Origin: Erythrobacter sp. 34-65-8
GTDB taxonomy: Bacteria; Pseudomonadota; Alphaproteobacteria; Sphingomonadales; Sphingomonadaceae
Direction of reading: 5' to 3'
Assembly: GCA_002278985.1 (NCBI GenBank)
Contig: NCJP01000003.1
Location: 1 to 31,195 of the forward strand
Length of the DNA stretch: 31,195 nt
The translations under genes and the position numbers were made by a program. Positions within the stretch are counted from its first letter, which is position 1. Each line of letters starts with the position of its first letter. Of this stretch, positions 24,488-31,195 are shown one piece after another. Below the pieces are notes generated by a model, which was given only the letters and a program-made list of their open reading frames with translations, searched no databases and had not been told where the DNA came from.

Positions 24488-25687
24488 ATGACCAAGGATC
24501 AGATGGACTTGAATGCGCTGGTTGGGAAGAGCGCCGATGGCGATTTTCTGCGCGACATGATCAGCTTTGCCGCGCAGCGCCTGATGGAACTGGAAGTGGG
24601 CGGCCTGACGGGTGCGGCCTATGGCGAGAAGGATAGCGAGCGGCTCGCGCAGCGTAACGGCTACCGCGACCGCGACTGGGAGACCCGTGCGGGCACGGTC
24701 GAGCTGAAGATCCCCAAGCTGCGCAAAGGCAGTTACTTTCCCTGCTTTCTCGAGCCTCGCCGGGTGGCGGAGAAGGCGCTGACCGCGGTCATTCAGGAAG
24801 CATATATCCAAGGCATATCGACCCGTTCGGTCGACGATCTGGTCAAGGCCATGGGGATGAGCGGCATCTCCAAGAGCCAGGTCAGCCGGCTGTGCGAGGA
24901 GATCGACGAGCGGGTGACGGCCTTCCTCGAGCGTCCGATCGAAGGCGACTGGCCCTATATCTGGATGGACGCGACCTACATAAAAGTCCGCCGCGCGGGC
25001 CGCATTGTCTCGGTCGCCGTCATCATCGCCGTCGGCGTCAACAGTGACGGTCGGCGCGAAGTGCTCGGCATGACGATCGGTCATTCCGAAGCCGAGGTGT
25101 TCTGGACCGAGTTCCTGCGCAGCCTTGCGCGTCGCGGTTTGCGCGGCGTGAAGCTGGTGATCTCCGATTCCCACGAGGGGATCAAAGCGGCCGTCGCCAA
25201 GGTGTTCTGCGCCACCTGGCAGCGCTGCCGCGTCCACTTCATGCGCAACGCGCAGGCCCATGCGGGCAAGAGTGGCCGCCGGGTCGTGTCGGCGTTCATC
25301 GGCACCGCCTTCGCGCAGGACACCGCCGAGGCGGCCAAGGCGCAGTGGCGCAGCGTTGCCGATCAGCTCAGGCCGACAGTGCCCAAGCTGGCGATCCTTA
25401 TGGACAGCGCCGAAGAAGACGTCCTGGCCTACATGACCTTCCCCGCGCAGCACCGCACCAAGTTGCACTCAAATAATCCGATCGAGCGACTCAATGGCGA
25501 AATCAAGCGGCGCACCGACGTCGTCGGCATCTTCCCCAACGAAGAAGCGATTACGCGCCTCGTCGGCGCCATCCTGCTGGAACAGAACGATGAATGGGCG
25601 GTCCAGCGTTGCCGCTACATGACCCTTGAGAGCGTCTCGGGATTAAGCGATAATGCCATCATCACGTTGCCCCCTATGGCAGCATGA
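24488..25687 (+). CDS. IS256-family DDE transposase
   Basis: 399 residues from the ATG at 24488, with CGGAG seven bases upstream; an in-frame ATG at 24407 lies within the inverted-repeat hairpin and has no such support. The catalytic triad is Asp161 ([12 protein letters not shown]), Asp227 (LVISDSHEG) and Glu333 ([14 protein letters not shown]). The CxxH-like insertion segment [11 protein letters not shown] and the N-terminal zinc-free helical region fit the mutator/IS256 family, and the length is normal. No frameshift was seen, so the enzyme is probably active. Confidence 0.95.
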   Translation: MTKDQMDLNALVGKSADGDFLRDMISFAAQRLMELEVGGLTGAAYGEKDSERLAQRNGYRDRDWETRAGTVELKIPKLRKGSYFPCFLEPRRVAEKALTAVIQEAYIQGISTRSVDDLVKAMGMSGISKSQVSRLCEEIDERVTAFLERPIEGDWPYIWMDATYIKVRRAGRIVSVAVIIAVGVNSDGRREVLGMTIGHSEAEVFWTEFLRSLARRGLRGVKLVISDSHEGIKAAVAKVFCATWQRCRVHFMRNAQAHAGKSGRRVVSAFIGTAFAQDTAEAAKAQWRSVADQLRPTVPKLAILMDSAEEDVLAYMTFPAQHRTKLHSNNPIERLNGEIKRRTDVVGIFPNEEAITRLVGAILLEQNDEWAVQRCRYMTLESVSGLSDNAIITLPPMAA

Positions 25688-25756
25688 TCAACCCGGCTTG
25701 GCCGGAGATCGCTAAGGCTACGCCGGCGAACCTACACCACCATATGGGACACGACC

Positions 25757-25764
25757 GCCGCGTT
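25757..25764 (+). repeat. Right target site duplication of the IS256 insertion
   Basis: GCCGCGTT, the exact copy of 24321-24328, directly follows the right inverted repeat and carries phyR codons 38-40 (the last one in part). Confidence 0.9.
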
Positions 25765-26437
25765 GGCCGATCCTGACCTGAAAGCCTCCTTCGCAGATGG
25801 TCGGGTGGCGCTCTATCGGGCGTTCAACAAGATCTGGTCAGGTGCGCGGCTGGAAGCGGTCGGGAGCAGCGAGCCCGCCGGGATGCACGAGGGCGCCGTC
25901 CAGGAACGCCTTCTCGCGGTAACCCCGTTGGCCCGTCAGGCGCTGCTGCTGACGACGCTCGAAGATTTCTCCAATGCCGAAACCGCCGAGATTCTCGATC
26001 TGGACGAAGACGAGGTAGCGCGGCTGGTGCGGGAAGCCGTCTCCGACATCGATCGGGAAAGCGCGACGACCGTGCTGATCATCGAGGACGAGCCGCTGAT
26101 TGCAATGCAGCTGGAGGACCTGGTGGCAGCACTGGGCCATGAAGTGTGCGGCACGGCTGCCACCCGGACCCAGGCCCAGTCGGTCTTTGCACGGACCACC
26201 CCTGGCCTGGTGCTGGCGGACATCCAGCTGGCCGATGGGTCGAGCGGGCTTGATGCAGTGGACGACATTCTCGCCACCACCAGCGTGCCGGTCATCTTCA
26301 TCACTGCCTATCCCGAACGGCTGCTGACCGGGGATCGGCCTGAGCCGACCTATCTGGTCACCAAGCCGTTTCGCGAAGCAACCGTGCGTGCGGCCATCAG
26401 CCAGGCATTGTTCTTCAATTCCACTCGGCCGCTGTAG
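25757..26437 (+). pseudogene. phyR: phyR 3' fragment: rest of sigma-like domain plus receiver domain
   Basis: This part encodes residues 38-263 of the reconstructed PhyR. Residues about 40-135 are the remaining sigma-like domain (LYRAFNKIWSG; TPLARQALLLTTLEDFSNAE; AEILDLDEDEVARLVREAV). Residues about 142-258 are the receiver domain: acidic pair in IIEDEP, phosphoacceptor Asp192 in VLADIQLADGSSG, Thr in FITAYPERL and Lys in LVTKPF. A TTG at 25763 gives a 224-residue open frame, but no ribosome binding site is evident in the IS end, so translation is doubtful. Without the first helices the product should not sequester NepR properly. Confidence 0.93.
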
Positions 26438-26478
26438 GGGCTGAGCCTGCAGGTCTGGCAAGGGCTGGACTGGTTCTC

Positions 26479-26513
26479 GGGGAGGCCGGGAGCTTTGGTT
26501 CCCGGCCTCTCCC
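26479..26513. terminator. Hairpin between convergent phyR and the sensor kinase
   Basis: GGGGAGGCCGGGA pairs with TCCCGGCCTCTCCC (one mismatch) around an 8-base loop, 42 bases past the phyR stop and 22 bases past the kinase stop. No U tract is seen; the symmetry suits both genes. Confidence 0.55.
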
Positions 26514-26534
26514 GTTAGGTCGGCGACAAGAGCC

Positions 26535-28220
26535 TTACTGCGTCCGGTAACGGTACCGCAGTGCGAAGTCGCTCGGCTTGCGCACCGGAATCAGCATGAC
26601 GCAACGGACGCCGTCCGCTGCGAATTCGATTTCAACTGGCTGGCCCAGTTCATGGGCCACGATGCGCTCGATGAGATGAAGCCCGAAACCGCGCTGCCGC
26701 TCCGGCTTGACCGGCGGTCCGCCGTGTTCCTGCCAGGTTACCCGGACAAGCTTGTCGCTGACCAGGTCCCAGTGAACCGTGACATTTCCGCCGTGCACGC
26801 TGAGGGCCCCATAGCGCCCGGCATTTGTGCCAAGCTCGTGCACGGCCAGGCCGAACGACAGCGCGTCGTTCGGGGCCAGTTGGACCGGCGGACCACTGAG
26901 TTCGATGATCCGGTCATCCTGAGCGAGATAGGGCGCCAGTTCCGCCTCGACCACGTCGCGCAATGGCGTGGTTCCCCATTCGGACCGGGTGAGCAGGTCA
27001 TGGGTGGCCGACAATGCGCGGATCCGGCCATCCAGCCCGTCCGCAAACTCGTCGACCCGATCGGTCCGGTTCCGTGTCAGGGCAATGATCGACAGAACAT
27101 TGGCCAAGGTATTCTTGACGCGATGGTTGAGCTCGCGCGTCAGCGACTCCCGGATGGAATCCTGTTCCTGCAACCATTCGAGGGCGGCCCGGTCTTCATT
27201 GGCCTGGCGCGTGAGCAGCCGGAGCAGGGCCAGCATCAGGCTGGCTACCAGGAGCCCGAACGCCAGCGTCAGCACACCCATGTTCGACAGCCCGGCACCC
27301 CCGGACGATTCCAGCTGCAGGATCATCTGGTGGTTGGAGAAATTCACCGGCTGGGACACCGAAATGCCACCGGCCGCCGTGCTGCCCATCTGCGCGAGAA
27401 GGTTCTCCTCGTCGGGAGCACCGTCATAGAGGCTGATCCTCTGGCCGTAGTCAGGGGGCAGCTGGATTGTTGACGTAAGGAAGTCGCCGGCGTTGAAAGG
27501 ACTGAAGATAAAGCCCTTGAGCCGCCGTGTGGGGCCAAGACCCTCGAAAACCGGCATGTAGATCAGAAAGCCGGGTTGGTCGCTTCGCCCTTCCTGGACG
27601 AGCACGACCCGCCCGGTTGCAGTAGGGCGGACGCTCCGCTCCGCCTCATCCATGGCCGCGCGCCGCGCCGATTCGGAATACATGTCGAACCCCAGCGCCC
27701 GCTGGTTCCGCTCGGTATTGGGGTGAAGGTAGGTTATCGGAACGATCCGGTTGCCGCCGAGCAGAGGGCGCGGCGTGACCCGCAAGGGGGTGCCCAACTC
27801 CTCGCTCAAGGCAGTTTCGAATGCATCAATCTGCATCCGCGTGATGCCTCGCGCCCAGCCGATGCCCTCTGCGCCCAGATACTGGCTGTTGATCCGCAGT
27901 TCGTCGACGAAGGCGCCAAATTCCTCGCGGCTCAGGTCGCCATGGACGACAAACAGCGCCGCGCCCGCGCGCAGATAGGCCGCCGCGCCATCGCCCCGCC
28001 GCTCGATCGCCGAACCGATGGCCTGCGCTTCCTTGCGCAGCTCGGCCATGCTGCGTTCGCGCTCCCCGGCTTCGATGGCAAACACGCTCAGGAGCGTAAT
28101 TGCCAGAACCAGCAGGAAGACAGCAAGCGGGACGGCCCTGGGAAAATCGGTCAGCCAACGCTGAATTCCGCCCCGCCGCGATCCGCTTTCGCGATTGCTG
28201 TCTGGCGTTGCAGTCAACAT
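26535..28220 (-). CDS. CHASE-domain HWE-type sensor histidine kinase of the GSR
   Basis: 561 residues from the ATG at 28220. TM1 is about 30-50; a periplasmic CHASE domain (about 70-290, with FGAFVDELRINSQYLGAEGIGWARGI and GFDMYSESARRAAMDEA) follows; TM2 is about 312-336. The HisKA_2/HWE kinase core has phospho-accepting His366 in TRELNHRVKN, an N-box HELGTNAGRYGAL, the WxE signature (WQE, 496-498) and GFGLHLIERIV. CHASE domains sense small ligands outside the cell membrane. Kinases of this group (PhyK and Pak types) phosphorylate PhyR. The gene is divergent from nepR and shares a palindromic EcfG promoter. With phyR broken its cognate partner is missing. Confidence 0.9.
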   Translation of the reverse strand: MLTATPDSNRESGSRRGGIQRWLTDFPRAVPLAVFLLVLAITLLSVFAIEAGERERSMAELRKEAQAIGSAIERRGDGAAAYLRAGAALFVVHGDLSREEFGAFVDELRINSQYLGAEGIGWARGITRMQIDAFETALSEELGTPLRVTPRPLLGGNRIVPITYLHPNTERNQRALGFDMYSESARRAAMDEAERSVRPTATGRVVLVQEGRSDQPGFLIYMPVFEGLGPTRRLKGFIFSPFNAGDFLTSTIQLPPDYGQRISLYDGAPDEENLLAQMGSTAAGGISVSQPVNFSNHQMILQLESSGGAGLSNMGVLTLAFGLLVASLMLALLRLLTRQANEDRAALEWLQEQDSIRESLTRELNHRVKNTLANVLSIIALTRNRTDRVDEFADGLDGRIRALSATHDLLTRSEWGTTPLRDVVEAELAPYLAQDDRIIELSGPPVQLAPNDALSFGLAVHELGTNAGRYGALSVHGGNVTVHWDLVSDKLVRVTWQEHGGPPVKPERQRGFGLHLIERIVAHELGQPVEIEFAADGVRCVMLIPVRKPSDFALRYRYRTQ

Positions 28221-28256
28221 CTTCCCCGTAACAGTAACTCAGGCCCGTCGAGAGTG

Positions 28257-28283
28257 GGAACCATGTCCGGTCGACATCGTTCC
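28257..28283. promoter_or_regulatory. Palindromic divergent EcfG promoter (kinase / nepR-ecfG)
   Basis: Plus strand: GGAAC (28257-28261), 16 bases, CGTT (28278-28281), a perfect EcfG match 77 bases before nepR. Minus strand: GGAAC (28283-28279), 16 bases, GGTT (28262-28259), one mismatch from consensus, 38 bases before the kinase start. The 27-bp block is nearly its own reverse complement, so one site can serve both directions. Confidence 0.75.
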
Positions 28284-28358
28284 CCATGCAACCTAGTAAA
28301 TCAGCCGGTCGGCCAGTTCGGTCGCATCGTACGGCACAGACAGCATCTGGTAACAATA

Positions 28359-28565
28359 ATGGCAACGCAGAATTTCAGTAATGGCAAGCCTCATCCCGGC
28401 ATGATCGGAGCGGGCAACTCAGGGCGGGATTCACCGCCGCAGACGAAGGCAAAGGAAGGCCCTGAATGGGCGGATGGCCTGCGCAAGCTCTATGATTCGG
28501 TCGTCGAAGAGCCCCTCCCCGACAGTTTCCGGGACCTGCTCGACAAGCTTGATCGAAGCGCCTGA
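28359..28565 (+). CDS. nepR: Anti-sigma factor NepR
   Basis: 68 residues from the ATG at 28359 (an in-frame ATG at codon 15 is also possible; neither has a strong ribosome site). The C-terminal half matches NepR: EWADGLRKLYDSVVEEPLPDSFRDLLDKLD, with the EPLPDSF-x(2)-LL core that contacts EcfG and PhyR. The first 35 residues are polar and probably disordered. NepR binds EcfG in unstressed cells and is titrated by phosphorylated PhyR. Its TGA overlaps the ecfG ATG by one base, which keeps the sigma and anti-sigma factors in balance. Confidence 0.92.
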   Translation: MATQNFSNGKPHPGMIGAGNSGRDSPPQTKAKEGPEWADGLRKLYDSVVEEPLPDSFRDLLDKLDRSA

Positions 28566-29176
28566 TGGCCGTTCATGACCTGACCCAGGCCGACAGGGCG
28601 GCCTTCAAGCGCGAATTGGGGGAAGTGATTCCCCACCTGCGCGCTTTTGCGCGGGGCCTGTGCGGCAGGCCGGACATGGCTGACGATCTGGTGCAGGAAA
28701 CCATGCTGAAAGCCTGGGCGGCGCAGGACCGGTTCGAACCCGGCACCTCCATGCGCGCCTGGACTTTCGTCATTCTGCGCAATGCCTACCTGACCGAGAT
28801 GCGCCGCAACCGCTTTCGCGGCGAATACGATGAAGTGCAGGCAGAGCGCATCCTGGTGACGTCCGCCACGCAGGAAGAACCGCTCCATCTGTCAGACATG
28901 CGGCGCGCGCTGATGTCGCTGCCCGATGAACGGCGCGAAGCGCTCCTGCTGGTCGGGGCTGGCGGCTTCAGTTACGAAGAAGCGGCGCAGATCTGCGAAT
29001 GCCCGGTGGGCACGATCAAGAGCCGGGTGGGCCGTGCCCGCGCCGCGCTCACTGCCATGCTTGATGACGGCCAGATGCCCGATGGAGATGGCGAGCCGGC
29101 CGAGAATGCCCATGCTGCCATCCTCCACGAACTGGAACGGCTGACCCGGCCCAAACCGGCGGCAGCTCTTTCCTGA
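28565..29176 (+). CDS. ecfG: ECF sigma factor EcfG (general stress response)
   Basis: 203 residues. Region 2 (about 20-85) has MADDLVQETMLKAWAAQDRF and MRAWTFVILRNAYLTEMRRNRFRG. Region 4 (about 110-165) has LPDERREALLLVGAGGFSYEEAAQICECPVGTIKSRVGRARAAL with its HTH. The adjacent nepR and PhyR genes and the EcfG-type promoters identify it as the ECF15 (EcfG) group rather than a generic ECF factor. A C-terminal tail of about 35 residues after region 4 is present. It directs transcription of stress genes and of its own operon. Confidence 0.93.
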   Translation: MAVHDLTQADRAAFKRELGEVIPHLRAFARGLCGRPDMADDLVQETMLKAWAAQDRFEPGTSMRAWTFVILRNAYLTEMRRNRFRGEYDEVQAERILVTSATQEEPLHLSDMRRALMSLPDERREALLLVGAGGFSYEEAAQICECPVGTIKSRVGRARAALTAMLDDGQMPDGDGEPAENAHAAILHELERLTRPKPAAALS

Positions 29177-29185
29177 AGCGTCTCT

Positions 29186-29219
29186 AGCGGCCTGACCCCA
29201 GAAGTCGGGACAGGCCGCT
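29186..29219 (+). terminator. First hairpin behind ecfG
   Basis: AGCGGCCTG pairs perfectly with CAGGCCGCT around a 16-base loop, 10 bases past the ecfG stop. It has no U tract; a second, stronger hairpin follows. Confidence 0.5.
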
Positions 29220-29233
29220 CGTTCCGGCGGCTT

Positions 29234-29265
29234 GCCCTCGGGCCGCCTTGACGGCGGCCGAGGGC
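29234..29265. terminator. Strong hairpin between convergent ecfG and sodB
   Basis: GCCCTCGGGCCGCC pairs with GGCGGCC-GAGGGC around TTGAC, with one bulged base. It lies 10 bases from the sodB stop and probably stops transcripts from both sides. Confidence 0.65.
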
Positions 29266-29274
29266 GGTGCCGAC

Positions 29275-29886
29275 TCAGGCCGGATAGGTCCAGGCTGTCC
29301 CGCGCGCGAGGTTCTCCGACGCGAAGGCCCAGTTGAGCTTCCCGCCGATAACCGCGTCGAGATAGGCTGGGCGCTTGTTCTGGTGGTCGAGGTAGTAGGC
29401 GTGTTCCCACAGGTCGATCACCAGCAGCGGGTTGAACCCGATGTCTGCCAGCGTGTCACCATCATGGGTTTCCTCGATCGACAGTGCGCCGTCCTTTTCC
29501 GCCAGCCATACCCAGCCGCTGGCGAAGTGGCCGACGCCCCGGTCAGCCAGTTGCTTGGCGAGCGCATCGTGCGATCCGAACGCGCTGTCGATCATCGCGG
29601 CCAGCTCGTCCGACGGGGTGCCACTTTCGGGTGACAGCGAATGCCAGAAGAAGCCGTGGTTCCAGCTCTGTGCGGCATTGTTGAACAGTCCCTGGTTGCT
29701 GCCGCGGGCGGCCACGATCACCTCTTCGAGCGACTTGCCGGCAAGGTCGGTGCCTTCAATCGCGGCGTTGGTCTTGTCGATATAGGCCTGGTGATGCTTG
29801 CCGTGGTGATACGAGAACGTCTCTGCCGAAATGGCAGGTTCCAGGGCGTCAGCGGCATAGGGCAGGTCGATCAGGGAGAAAGGCAT
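29275..29886 (-). CDS. sodB: Iron superoxide dismutase
   Basis: 203 residues, cytoplasmic (no signal peptide). The enzyme dismutates superoxide to H2O2 and O2. Metal ligands are His27-region (FSYHHGKHHQAYI), His in AAQSWNHGFFW, and Asp and His in VIDLWEHAYYLD. The Gln in NNAAQSWNH and the AS-GWVWL segment favour the Fe type over Mn, but cambialistic behaviour cannot be excluded. Start at ATG 29886, with CAGGAG six bases upstream. The position next to ecfG is suggestive, but no EcfG-type promoter was seen before it. Confidence 0.93.
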   Translation of the reverse strand: MPFSLIDLPYAADALEPAISAETFSYHHGKHHQAYIDKTNAAIEGTDLAGKSLEEVIVAARGSNQGLFNNAAQSWNHGFFWHSLSPESGTPSDELAAMIDSAFGSHDALAKQLADRGVGHFASGWVWLAEKDGALSIEETHDGDTLADIGFNPLLVIDLWEHAYYLDHQNKRPAYLDAVIGGKLNWAFASENLARGTAWTYPA

Positions 29887-29944
29887 GTCAGCTCCTGTTT
29901 GAGGGGTTTGTTTGATAATACCCTGCGAGCGTTTCGGTTGCAGG

Positions 29945-31189
29945 TCAATCGCTGCGCGCGCGCTCGACGGACGAGGCGACGGCCACGTTCATGGTCACAT
30001 TGCCGAGGGTGCGCATGATGTCGGGCAGCATTTCCACCGCCACCAGCAGCGCCAGCGGCTCGACCGGCACCCCCATGGCAATCGCGATCGGGCCGATCGA
30101 GATGACGAAGCTGATCGATCCGGGCAAGCTGACCGAGCCGACGCTGATGACAAAGGCGACCGCGATCCCCGCCAGCAGCACGGTTGGAGTCAGCTCGACC
30201 CCCGCCAGCACCGCAATGTAAATCGCCACTGCCATGTTCATCGCCGGGCTGGTGGCGCGGAAGATGGCGACCGCCAGTGGCAGGGCGAAGTCGGCCGTGC
30301 TGTCGCGCAGGCCGAGCCGCTTGGCGCTGGCGAGCATGGCGGGCAGGCTGGCGAGCGAGCTCTGGGTCGAGAGGGCCACGGCCTGGGCCGGGATCATGGC
30401 CCGGCCGAAGGCCAGCGGGGAGATGCGCCCGCCGATCCAGGCCAGCAGATAGCCGCCGAGCAGCACCACCGTACCCATTGCCGTGACGGTCAGGATATAG
30501 TGCAGGAAAGTGGCAAAAGCGCCGCCCCCCGCCTTGGCTGCCACCCCGATGCCCAGGGCGAACACCCCGACCGGGGCCAGCCACAGCACCCAGCCGATCA
30601 GGGTCAGCATGGCATTGGCCAGCGCCCGGAACAGGGCGAGCAGGGTCTCGCGCTGGGCCTCGGGCAGGCGGGCCACGGCCACGGCGAACAGCGCGAAGAA
30701 GATGGTCAGCGGCAGCATTGCGGTCTCGGCCGCGGCTGCAATCACGTTGGGTGCGATCAGGGAGGTGACGAAGTCCGCCAGGCCCGGCACTTGCTGGGCG
30801 CCCACGCTGCCGGTATCGAGCAGGGCTTGCGCCGCCTGCGGGGCCGGGAAGGCGGCCAGCAGCAGCGGCATCAGCAGCGCGGTGGAAAGCCCGCTCAGCA
30901 CCAGGATGGAAAATACCAGCAGCAGCATCCGGCGCGCCACCGCGCCGGCACTGGCGGCCAGCACCAGCTTGGCAATGCCCATCACCAGCAGGGCGGCGAC
31001 CAGCGGAATGATGGTCATCTGCAGGGCGCGCAGCCACAGCTTGCCGACCACGTCGGTGACCGGGAGCACGCTGGCCAGCAGCGCGCTGTCGGACAGGATC
31101 CAGCCCAGTGCCAGGCCCGCCATCAACCCGCCGAAGGTCCACCAGACGGGCAGACGAATCGCGATCACATCCATCAGCGACCGCGCCAC
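29945..31189 (-). CDS. Dicarboxylate/amino acid:cation symporter (DAACS/SDF family)
   Basis: About 414 residues from a GTG at 31189; an ATG at 31174 is also possible, and the frame is open to the window edge, so the true start may lie outside. Eight transmembrane segments and the re-entrant hairpins are visible: the serine-rich ALSTQSSLASLPAML, TSPAMNMAVAIYIAVL (the NMxxx cation and substrate site) and SVGSVSLPGSISFV. The family takes up glutamate, aspartate or C4-dicarboxylates with Na+ or H+. The substrate is not evident. sodB follows 58 bases downstream on the same strand, possibly in a separate transcript. Confidence 0.88.
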   Translation of the reverse strand: MARSLMDVIAIRLPVWWTFGGLMAGLALGWILSDSALLASVLPVTDVVGKLWLRALQMTIIPLVAALLVMGIAKLVLAASAGAVARRMLLLVFSILVLSGLSTALLMPLLLAAFPAPQAAQALLDTGSVGAQQVPGLADFVTSLIAPNVIAAAAETAMLPLTIFFALFAVAVARLPEAQRETLLALFRALANAMLTLIGWVLWLAPVGVFALGIGVAAKAGGGAFATFLHYILTVTAMGTVVLLGGYLLAWIGGRISPLAFGRAMIPAQAVALSTQSSLASLPAMLASAKRLGLRDSTADFALPLAVAIFRATSPAMNMAVAIYIAVLAGVELTPTVLLAGIAVAFVISVGSVSLPGSISFVISIGPIAIAMGVPVEPLALLVAVEMLPDIMRTLGNVTMNVAVASSVERARSD

Positions 31190-31195
31190 GGCAAA

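Larger units (their letters stand above)
24329..25756 (+). mobile_element. IS256-family insertion sequence within phyR
   Basis: A 1428-bp element with terminal inverted repeats of about 29 bp. Both ends read GGTCGTGTCCC, then five unmatched bases, then GTGGTGTAGGTTC (24 of 29 identical). An 8-bp target duplication flanks it. One transposase gene fills most of it, in the same orientation as phyR. The well-kept ends, intact transposase and exact duplication point to a fairly recent insertion, although the age cannot be measured here. Excising the element plus one duplication rejoins phyR in frame. Confidence 0.95.

Overview
This high-GC window looks like chromosomal DNA from an alphaproteobacterium, most likely Sphingomonadales (Erythrobacteraceae or Sphingomonadaceae type). 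The grounds are a PhyR/NepR/EcfG general-stress-response (GSR) locus, a class I PHA synthase next to a Lys/Ala/Pro-rich phasin, a TonB-dependent receptor, a ClpS adaptor, LptF/LptG, and an HWE-family histidine kinase. The genus is inference; there is no rRNA here to confirm it.

Layout. 1-101: start of a flavin monooxygenase leaving the window leftward. 195-2237: TonB-dependent receptor. 2231-5472 (minus): two-gene operon of a fused E1 alpha/beta 2-oxo acid dehydrogenase translationally coupled to a FabD-like acyltransferase. 5693-9235 (minus): large autotransporter with a terminator behind it. 9566-9742 (minus): tRNA-Thr(CGT) and tRNA-Cys(GCA). 9884-11492: acyl-CoA thioesterase-like and crotonase genes. 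11498-13800 (minus): compact operon of a membrane-anchored LuxR-type HTH protein, a small unknown, a multi-pass membrane protein, a RadC/JAMM protein and a winged-helix protein. 13882-15081 (minus): AlaC-type aminotransferase. 15267-18043: phaC and phaP, with a repeated putative PhaR-type operator before phaP. 18195-21544: clpS, lptF, lptG (frame-shifted as given) and a GNAT acetyltransferase. 21549-23960: divergent fatty acid desaturase and YghO-like GNAT protein. 24137-29176: the GSR locus. 29275-31189 (minus): iron superoxide dismutase and a dicarboxylate/amino acid:cation symporter.

The main discovery is in the GSR locus. phyR, the anti-anti-sigma response regulator, is split after codon 39/40 by a 1428-bp IS256-family insertion (24329-25756). 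The element has about 29-bp terminal inverted repeats and an 8-bp target duplication (GCCGCGTT on both sides). Removing the IS and one duplication restores a continuous 263-residue PhyR. The rest of the circuit looks intact: a CHASE/HWE sensor kinase, NepR (start and stop overlapping with ecfG) and EcfG. EcfG-type promoters (GGAAC-N16-CGTT) lie upstream of phyR and, as a near-perfect 27-bp palindrome, between the divergent kinase and nepR-ecfG. If no second PhyR exists, NepR should keep EcfG sequestered and this strain should be locked in a stress-response-off state.

Secondary points of interest are the HTH-TM/RadC-JAMM operon, the E1-acyltransferase pair in which the acyltransferase seems to lack the malonate-binding arginine, the histone-like extension on the phasin, and the frameshift in the normally essential lptG.
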